From Pseudomonadota bacterium (GTDB lineage: Bacteria; Myxococcota; UBA9042; PHBI01), in assembly GCA_005772945.1 (NCBI GenBank), contig SXIE01000164.1, positions 1 through 12,005 of the forward strand: a stretch of 12,005 nt of DNA, in the 5' to 3' direction. Below, in pieces: positions 7,641-12,005 of this stretch (its first letter is position 1; each line of letters starts with the position of its first letter). The notes below the pieces were generated by a model. That model had not been told where the DNA came from. It saw nothing but the letters and a program-made list of their open reading frames with translations, and did no database searches. A program made the translations under genes and the position numbers.

Positions 7641-8489
7641 TCAGTCGATGCGGCGCAGCGCGTACTGCGCGAGCGACTGGTAGTGCATCTCGAAGCCACG
7701 CACGCACGTGCGCAGGTAACGATCATAGTCGTCGAAGACCTGGTCGCCCCACTGCGCGCGGATGAGCGTCTCGTGCCCACGCATACGGCGCAGCCACTCC
7801 GCGCACGTCTTGCCGTAGTGCTCGCGACGCGTCTGGACCTCCATGATCTCCCAGTAGGGATTGACGGCCTTGACGATGTCTTCGAGGCGCAGCGAGAGCC
7901 CGCCCGGGAAGATCGCGTAGGTCAGCCAATTGATGTCGACGAGGTCCTCTTTGATGCGCGGGACGCGATTGCGGAGGATCGTCTGCAGGCCGAACCAGGC
8001 ACCCTTGTTCGTCCACTCGTGGGCGCGACGGAAGTAGTCGCGGTACATGTCGATGTGTTTGCCCTCGCGGACTTCCTCGGGGGTCGCGATGTGCTCCATC
8101 ATGCAGAGCGAGATGACCGCATCGAACTTCTGCTTGGGCGCGAAGTCGCGGTAGTCGGTCAGGATGAACTCGGCATTCGGGAGATCGCGGCGCTTGCACT
8201 CTTCGATCTGTGCGGTCGAGAGCGAGATCCCGACACCTTCCTTCGCACCGGCGATCTTGAGCTGGTATTCGACGTTGGCGCCCCAGCCGCAGCCGATGTC
8301 GAGTACACGCGTCGTGGGCCCGATCTTGGCGGCCTTGGCGTGCCACGCGTGCTTCTTGAGCTGGGCCTCTTCGAGGCTCTCCGTGCCCTCATAGAGGCCG
8401 CACGTGTAGCTCATGCGCTCGTCGAGCCACAGGCGGAAAAAGTCGTTGGAGACGTCGTACGAGACTTGGACTTCGTTCTGATTGGACAC
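7641..8489 (-). CDS. SAM-dependent methyltransferase of the cyclopropane-fatty-acid synthase family, 282 aa
   Basis: The family transfers a methyl group from SAM to lipid double bonds, giving cyclopropane or methyl-branched chains. The N-terminus reads VSYDVSNDFFRLWLD, equivalent to the family's HYDLSNDFF. Cys30 lies in SYTCGLY. The SAM-binding loop is DIGCGWG at 64-70, Glu132 lies in MMEHI, and HYGKT is at 224-228 in a context matching HYARTxxxW. Cys30, Glu132 and Tyr225 match bicarbonate-site residues of mycolic acid cyclopropane synthases, but the position of their active-site His (in LLHTI) appears to be Gln169 (GLQTI). The start is GTG 8489, with GGAG five bases upstream; an upstream in-frame TTG (8534) lacks a ribosome site. 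It sits between FAAL and ACP, so the substrate is probably the fatty starter, an ACP-bound intermediate or the finished base. Cyclopropanation versus simple C-methylation cannot be decided here. Confidence 0.88.
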   Translation of the reverse strand: MSNQNEVQVSYDVSNDFFRLWLDERMSYTCGLYEGTESLEEAQLKKHAWHAKAAKIGPTTRVLDIGCGWGANVEYQLKIAGAKEGVGISLSTAQIEECKRRDLPNAEFILTDYRDFAPKQKFDAVISLCMMEHIATPEEVREGKHIDMYRDYFRRAHEWTNKGAWFGLQTILRNRVPRIKEDLVDINWLTYAIFPGGLSLRLEDIVKAVNPYWEIMEVQTRREHYGKTCAEWLRRMRGHETLIRAQWGDQVFDDYDRYLRTCVRGFEMHYQSLAQYALRRID

Positions 8490-8563
8490 AGGCGCTCCAT
8501 CTAATGAATGTGCCGGCGGAGATGCGCGCGGCAATTACCGCAGAAACAGAAACCGAACAACGG

Positions 8564-10441
8564 CTAGTTGCGTGCGCGGTTGAAGAACGAGAACCGCTGG
8601 AAGAGCCCGGTCGCGCGCTTGACGACCGCATGGCGGACGCGCGAGACGGCCGAGCGCGCGACGTGCCGCGCGAGCGTCAGGGTCTGGCCGCGGTCACCCA
8701 TCGTGCGCACGCCTTCGACGCCGAGCGTGCCTTCGAGGTACTGCGCGCGCGCCTTCTGCCGCTGCAATTTACCCGAGGTCGTCTTGGGCAGCGCGCCGGG
8801 TCCGAGCAGGACCACGTCTGCCACATTCATCTGAAAGTTCTCGCGGATGCGGGTGCGGACGTCCGTCGCGAGGGCCGCCAAATCGGTCTTGTCCTTGGTC
8901 TCGGCGACGACGACCAGCTCCTCGGTGTCATTGCCGGGCCGCGAGAAGGCGATGACATTGCCCATGCGAATGCCTGGCACATCGGCGACGACCCACTCGA
9001 TCGACTGGGGATCGTAGTTGCGGCCGTTGAGGATGATGAGGTCCTTTTTGCGGCCGGTGACGAAGAGCTCGCCGTCGACGAGGTAGCCCAGATCGCCCGT
9101 GCGCAGGCCGTCCGGGCGGAAGGACTTGGCCGTCGCCTCGGGGTTTTCGTAGTAGCCGGCGGCGACCGACGGGCCGCTGAAGACGACCTCGCCGATCTTG
9201 CGCTCGGGAAGCAGGCGGCCGTCGTCGTCGAGGATCTTGATCTCGTGGTTGGGCCACACGAAGCCGCACGACACGAAGTCGAGGAGCGTGCGCCCCTCGC
9301 GCTGGTCGGCCGGAACCGGCACCGCGCGCCCCTCGGCGGCGTAGATATCGCCGTCGACCGTCTCGACGTGCATCGTGTCGTCGAGGTGCGCGAACGTCAT
9401 GGCGAGGGTCGCCTCGGCCATGCCGTAGACCGGCAGCATCGCCTCGGGCTTGAGGCCGGCGGGCGCGAAGTGCTGCATGAAAGCCTCGAGCGTGCCGGGA
9501 TGGTTCGGCTCGGCGCCCGCGCCCAAGACGCGCACCTGGCTGAGCTGGAGGCCCTTGACCTTCTCGGGCGGCGTGCGCTTGACGGCGAGACCGTATGCGA
9601 AGTTCGGCGCGAACGTCACGGTCGCCTTGTGCTCGGACATCTTCTCCATCCAGATCGACGGGCGCTTGATGAAGCTGAGCGTCGGGAGGAAGCAGGTCTC
9701 GAGGCCGGCCGTGAGCGGCGAGATGACGAAGCCGATGAGGCCCATATCATGGTAGAGCGGGAGCCACGCGAGCGCGCGGTCCGTCGCGATGTCGACCTCG
9801 AGGCCATGCTGCATGATGGCCCAGCCATTGGCGCCCAGGCTGCGGTGCGTGACGACGACGCCCTTGGGGGCGGCGGTCGAGCCCGACGTGAACTGCAGGA
9901 AGCAGATGTCGTCGGGATGGACCTCTTCGGGCTCGGGCGCGTTGGCCGGGAGCGCGCCGTGGAAGCGCTCGACCGACACGAGATCCTTCATGCCCGGGAC
10001 CTTGCCCATGAGGGACCAGAGGACCGGCTCGACCTTCTTCTGCGTGATGAACATCTTCACTTTGGCAATTTCCAAAGTGCGCGCGGTGTCACGGATATAG
10101 GCGTCGAGTTTGCCAAATCCCATCGGCGGGTAGAGCGGCACCGGCACGATGCCGACCGCGGTCGCACCGAGGAACGTCAGGACGAAGTCGAGCGGGCTCG
10201 GCACGATGAAGGCCGCGCGGTCGCCTTTGGTGAGGCCCAGCGCGAGCAGCCAGCGGCCGCGGCGCATGACCTCGGCCTCGAGCTCGACGAACGTGAACAT
10301 GGTCTCGGAGCCGTCCTCGTTCACGAAGCGCATGCCGGCGTCGGGACGCTTGTTCTTCTGGTACGCCATCGCGACGCCCTTACGCACGGTCCAGTTGGGG
10401 TCGTAGGCGTCGGGCTGGTGACCAGTAGGGACCTTGCGCAT
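8564..10441 (-). CDS. Fatty acyl-AMP ligase (FAAL), 625 aa
   Basis: Activates a free fatty acid with ATP to acyl-AMP and passes it to a carrier protein instead of CoA. Motifs in order: P-loop TSGSTAAPKG (185-194); WLPLYHDMGLIG (226-237), a strong FAAL and long-chain ligase hallmark; YGMAEA (339-344); RTGDLGY (447-453); GRKKDLIILNGRNYDPQSIE (463-482), the usual FAAL C-domain hinge region; and PKTTSGK with the adenylation Lys558. The region after YGMAEA (about 350-400) matches FAAL layout, including the FVSCG stretch, rather than acyl-CoA ligases. About 60 residues follow the last motif and form a basic tail ending FFNRARN, possibly membrane-associating. Start ATG 10441 has GGAG five bases upstream. 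As first gene of the operon and close to the free ACP, it most likely supplies the starter chain for the PKS-AOS. Chain length is not predictable from sequence. Confidence 0.94.
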   Translation of the reverse strand: MRKVPTGHQPDAYDPNWTVRKGVAMAYQKNKRPDAGMRFVNEDGSETMFTFVELEAEVMRRGRWLLALGLTKGDRAAFIVPSPLDFVLTFLGATAVGIVPVPLYPPMGFGKLDAYIRDTARTLEIAKVKMFITQKKVEPVLWSLMGKVPGMKDLVSVERFHGALPANAPEPEEVHPDDICFLQFTSGSTAAPKGVVVTHRSLGANGWAIMQHGLEVDIATDRALAWLPLYHDMGLIGFVISPLTAGLETCFLPTLSFIKRPSIWMEKMSEHKATVTFAPNFAYGLAVKRTPPEKVKGLQLSQVRVLGAGAEPNHPGTLEAFMQHFAPAGLKPEAMLPVYGMAEATLAMTFAHLDDTMHVETVDGDIYAAEGRAVPVPADQREGRTLLDFVSCGFVWPNHEIKILDDDGRLLPERKIGEVVFSGPSVAAGYYENPEATAKSFRPDGLRTGDLGYLVDGELFVTGRKKDLIILNGRNYDPQSIEWVVADVPGIRMGNVIAFSRPGNDTEELVVVAETKDKTDLAALATDVRTRIRENFQMNVADVVLLGPGALPKTTSGKLQRQKARAQYLEGTLGVEGVRTMGDRGQTLTLARHVARSAVSRVRHAVVKRATGLFQRFSFFNRARN

Positions 10442-10523
10442 GGGGACTCCGTCGGTGGTCGAGTTGGTCGTCGTCGAGGTGCGAAGCGGGCGCGCCGGTA
10501 GTGTCGGCCCGAGGCGAGCGGGG

Positions 10524-10552
10524 GGTGTAAGGGTTTCGATCGGCAGCGTCAA
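10524..10552 (-). promoter_or_regulatory. Sigma70-like promoter candidate for the FAAL-to-PPTase operon
   Basis: On the minus strand TTGACG (10552-10547) is followed after 17 bases by TACACC (10529-10524). The -35 matches consensus at five of six positions and the spacing is ideal; the -10 is weak (three of six). It lies about 75-80 bases upstream of the FAAL ATG and is the best candidate in the intergenic region. Start site not proven. Confidence 0.45.
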
Positions 10553-10566
10553 CTCGCGGACCTGTT

Positions 10567-10598
10567 CTGATCGCCGCTATTTTGCTGGCTGATCGGCG
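10567..10598. repeat. Direct repeat CTGATCGSCG, two copies 22 bp apart
   Basis: CTGATCGCCG (10567-10576) and CTGATCGGCG (10589-10598) differ at one base and start 22 bp apart, two turns of the helix. They lie just upstream of the -35 of the minus-strand promoter candidate, where an activator would bind. Similar GATCG cores at 10538 and 10628 weaken the case, as the motif is common in GC-rich DNA. Confidence 0.3.
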
Positions 10599-10812
10599 AG
10601 CGTTTGCTCGGTCGGTGGCGGAACGGCGATCGCGCTTTGGACCCATGCGGGCGAGGCGGAAGAGAGTGCCATTCGAACGGCGTGTCGTGCCGAGCGCCCG
10701 CTCGGGATGCGCAGCGGCGTTCGCACTCGCTGCGAATTGGATCGGCCGCGGGGCCGCCGCTGTCGCGCCTCGGCGGAGGTCGACCGAGGTGCATCGATAT
10801 GCTACGGGACGG

Positions 10813-10850
10813 CCCCACGACCCCACGCCCCACGACACCACGACCCCACA
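10813..10850 (+). repeat. C-rich degenerate tandem repeat (unit CCCCACGA) in the SDR leader
   Basis: Five adjoining 7-8 base units: CCCCACGA, CCCCACG, CCCCACGA, CACCACGA, CCCCACA. The array ends just before GAGAG (10851-10855), the SDR ribosome site. It is nearly G-free, so it should leave the leader unstructured; it is also prone to slippage. Role unknown. Confidence 0.6.
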
Positions 10851-10862
10851 GAGAGCGCGCAC

Positions 10863-11708
10863 ATGGATTTCTATCGCGGCAAATCGGTCTACATCACGGG
10901 TGGTTCGAGCGGCATCGGCTTGGCCGCCGCGAAGTATCTCGCCAGCTGGGGCGCGAATGTGGCCATCAGTGCGCGCGGTCAGGAGCGGCTCGAGGCGGCG
11001 CTGGTCGAGGTGAAGGCCAAGGCGACACGTCCCGACCAGAAGTGCATCGCGGTCGCATGTGATGTGTCCGACCCGGAGGCGTGCGCGCGTGCGACGGCCG
11101 AGATCCTCGCGGCGCTCGGGAGCGTCGATGTGGTCATCGCGAATGCGGGCGTCGCGCATCCGGCGCGCGTGCTCGAGACCGGCACCGACATCTACGAGCG
11201 CATGATGCGCATCAACTACTTCGGGACGGTGTACGCGGTGCGCGCGTTCCTGCCGCACTTCTTCGAACGGCGGAGCGGCCACATCGGCATCGTCAGCTCG
11301 ATGCTCGGCTTCATGGGTATCTATGGATACACAGCCTACGCGGCGTCGAAGTTCGCGCAGGTCGGGTTCGCCGAGTGCCTGCGCCAGGAGTGCCTCGATT
11401 ACGGCGTGAAGATTACCGTGCTCTATCCGCCCGATACGGACACGCCGCAGCTGGCCGAAGAGAACCGCATCAAGCCGCCCGAGACCAAGGCGATCTCGGG
11501 CGAGGTCAAGACGATGAGCGCCGAGGATGTGGCGCTGGCGCTGCTCGGAGCGATCGCCAAGGGCAAGCTCGGGGTCACGCCGGGCGGCATGGGAAAGTTC
11601 ACGCACTTCATGAAGCGGCACGCGCCGTGGATGGTGCGCTGGGTCATCGACGGCGGGCTCAAGAAGTACCGGAAACAGCATCCGGCGCCGACGGGTCCGC
11701 ACGCCTGA
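10863..11708 (+). CDS. Short-chain dehydrogenase resembling 3-ketosphinganine (3-ketodihydrosphingosine) reductase, 281 aa
   Basis: Predicted NADPH-dependent reduction of the 3-ketone of a sphingoid-type alpha-aminoketone, the step after the oxoamine synthase. Rossmann motif TGGSSGIG is at 12-19, NAG at 94-96, catalytic Ser145/146, Tyr159 and Lys163 (YAASK). After the active site comes YPPDTDTP (188-195), then AEENRIKPPET (198-208) and an IS pair. From memory this block closely matches the human and yeast 3-ketosphinganine reductase family and is not general to SDRs. No clear membrane anchor or signal peptide is visible, unlike the ER-bound eukaryotic enzymes. Start ATG 10863 has GAGAG seven bases upstream; an in-frame extension to 10707 has no ribosome site and falls in noncoding-looking sequence. 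It is divergent from the FAAL/PKS-AOS operon, which contains the matching upstream enzyme. A reductase acting on another 3-keto lipid is the main alternative. Confidence 0.88.
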   Translation: MDFYRGKSVYITGGSSGIGLAAAKYLASWGANVAISARGQERLEAALVEVKAKATRPDQKCIAVACDVSDPEACARATAEILAALGSVDVVIANAGVAHPARVLETGTDIYERMMRINYFGTVYAVRAFLPHFFERRSGHIGIVSSMLGFMGIYGYTAYAASKFAQVGFAECLRQECLDYGVKITVLYPPDTDTPQLAEENRIKPPETKAISGEVKTMSAEDVALALLGAIAKGKLGVTPGGMGKFTHFMKRHAPWMVRWVIDGGLKKYRKQHPAPTGPHA

Positions 11709-12005
11709 GGACGACGACGGCGCGCGCCGCGTGACGACGGGCGAGCTCGGGGAAGGTCGCGGGGTGTAGCGCGGCCGCGAGGAGTTCGATCGCGTCGATG
11801 AGGCGCGGGCCGGGGCGGGTGACCCATGCGATGGCCTCGGGGCCGAGCTGGAGTTCGACGTCGGCGCCCTCGGTGGGGGCGGCGTGCGCGGCGCCGGCGT
11901 GCGCGAGGAGCTCGCCGAGCCACGGGGTCGGTCCGGCGGGGTCCCCTCTAATAGGAGGGGCGTCGGGGACTGTGCGCAAGCGCACGCGGGGCCGGTTGGG
12001 CGGGG
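11659..12005 (-). CDS. C-terminal part of a hypothetical protein, possibly BtuF-like substrate-binding protein
   Basis: A minus-strand frame open to the right edge and ending with TGA at 11659-11661; it overlaps the convergent SDR end by 50 bp. From about 11945 down to 11709 nearly every third codon position is G or C, which argues for real coding. The stretch RPGPRLIDAIELLAAALHP resembles the C-terminal signature of cobalamin/siderophore ABC substrate-binding proteins (BtuF-like), but the spacing from the preceding PTPWLGELLAHAG segment looks shorter than usual in that family. The only in-frame start in view (GTG 11985) has no ribosome site, so the gene probably begins beyond the window. The patch 11945-11985 has poorer codon character and carries two inverted repeats. 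Coding is fairly likely; the family is a weak guess, with no link to the lipid cluster. Confidence 0.5.
   Translation of the reverse strand, partial: PPNRPRVRLRTVPDAPPIRGDPAGPTPWLGELLAHAGAAHAAPTEGADVELQLGPEAIAWVTRPGPRLIDAIELLAAALHPATFPELARRHAARAVVVLRRADPSAPDAVSGTS
11943..11985. repeat. Two adjacent short inverted repeats
   Basis: CCCCTC (11943-11948) and GAGGGG (11955-11960) flank a 6-base AT-rich loop. Eleven bases on, GTGCGC (11972-11977) and GCGCAC (11980-11985) flank AA. The second is a perfect 14-bp dyad of operator form. Neither has a T run, so they are not classical terminators. They lie inside the low-quality coding patch of the right-edge frame. Confidence 0.4.

Larger units (their letters stand above)
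10442..10862. other. Divergent intergenic region between FAAL and SDR genes
   Basis: 421 bp without a credible gene; open frames here lack ribosome sites and coding character. It separates the divergent FAAL operon and the SDR gene and so should hold promoters for both. Seen in it: a promoter candidate for the minus operon (10524-10552), a two-copy direct repeat (10567-10598), a CCTCGG/CCGAGG inverted repeat (10768-10773 and 10784-10789), a weak -10-like TATGCT at 10798-10803 on the plus strand without a recognisable -35, and a C-rich tandem repeat just before the SDR start. Confidence 0.7.

Noticed and set aside
8529..8541. Small imperfect dyad (GCGG...CCGC) in the FAAL-methyltransferase gap
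   Set aside because: Short, imperfect, no T run; expected often by chance in GC-rich DNA.
8504..10501. 665-codon plus-strand open frame opposite the FAAL
   Set aside because: The minus strand here encodes a complete FAAL with all motifs. The plus frame is Arg/Glu/Val-rich antisense with no family match and a start inside the FAAL-methyltransferase gap.
10707..10862. In-frame N-terminal extension of the SDR
   Set aside because: No ribosome site, codon use unlike the gene body, and it would include the C-rich repeat; ATG 10863 with GAGAG begins right at the normal SDR N-terminus.
10380..11702. 440-codon minus-strand frame spanning the intergenic region and SDR
   Set aside because: It is antisense to an SDR with complete motifs and crosses promoter-like, noncoding-looking DNA.
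1..12005. tRNA, rRNA, CRISPR, insertion sequence or prophage signals
   Set aside because: None seen on either strand: no regularly spaced repeats, no transposase motifs and no terminal inverted repeats with target duplications.

Overview
The window is high-GC bacterial DNA. The third codon positions of the real genes are almost all G or C, and PKS, FAAL and eukaryote-like lipid genes sit together. This suggests a myxobacterium-like organism (Myxococcota) or another large-genome, secondary-metabolite-rich bacterium. No marker gene settles the taxon, so this is inference. I see no tRNA, rRNA, CRISPR array, transposase or insertion sequence.

Layout. Minus strand, in transcription order from right to left: fatty acyl-AMP ligase (FAAL, 10441-8564), a cyclopropane-synthase-family methyltransferase (8489-7641), a free acyl carrier protein (7540-7292), a giant fusion enzyme (7183-641), and the start of an Sfp-type phosphopantetheinyl transferase (636 to beyond the left edge). 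The fusion is a polyketide synthase module ending in an alpha-oxoamine synthase, ordered KS-AT-ACP-KR-DH-AOS. These five genes look like one operon with short gaps (4-108 bp). A sigma70-like promoter candidate lies at 10552-10524, and a terminator-like hairpin sits between the ACP and PKS genes. Divergently, on the plus strand after a 421-bp intergenic region, is an SDR (10863-11708) carrying the signature of eukaryotic 3-ketosphinganine reductase. At the right edge a convergent minus-strand coding frame (partial, resembling the C-terminus of a BtuF-like binding protein) overlaps the SDR 3' end by 50 bp.

How the genes fit together (inference from families). The FAAL adenylates a fatty acid and loads it onto the free ACP. 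The PKS extends it with malonate, and its KR and DH leave an alpha,beta-unsaturated acyl-ACP because there is no enoyl reductase. The AOS domain releases the chain by PLP-dependent decarboxylative condensation with an amino acid. The KDSR-like SDR reduces the resulting 3-ketone. The PPTase activates both carrier proteins, and the methyltransferase may add a methyl branch or cyclopropane. If the amino acid were serine, the product would be a sphingosine-type base whose 4-ene comes from the PKS rather than from a desaturase. The AOS substrate and the final product cannot be read from the sequence. A polyketide-built sphingoid-like or long-chain amino-alcohol pathway is the most interesting content of the window.
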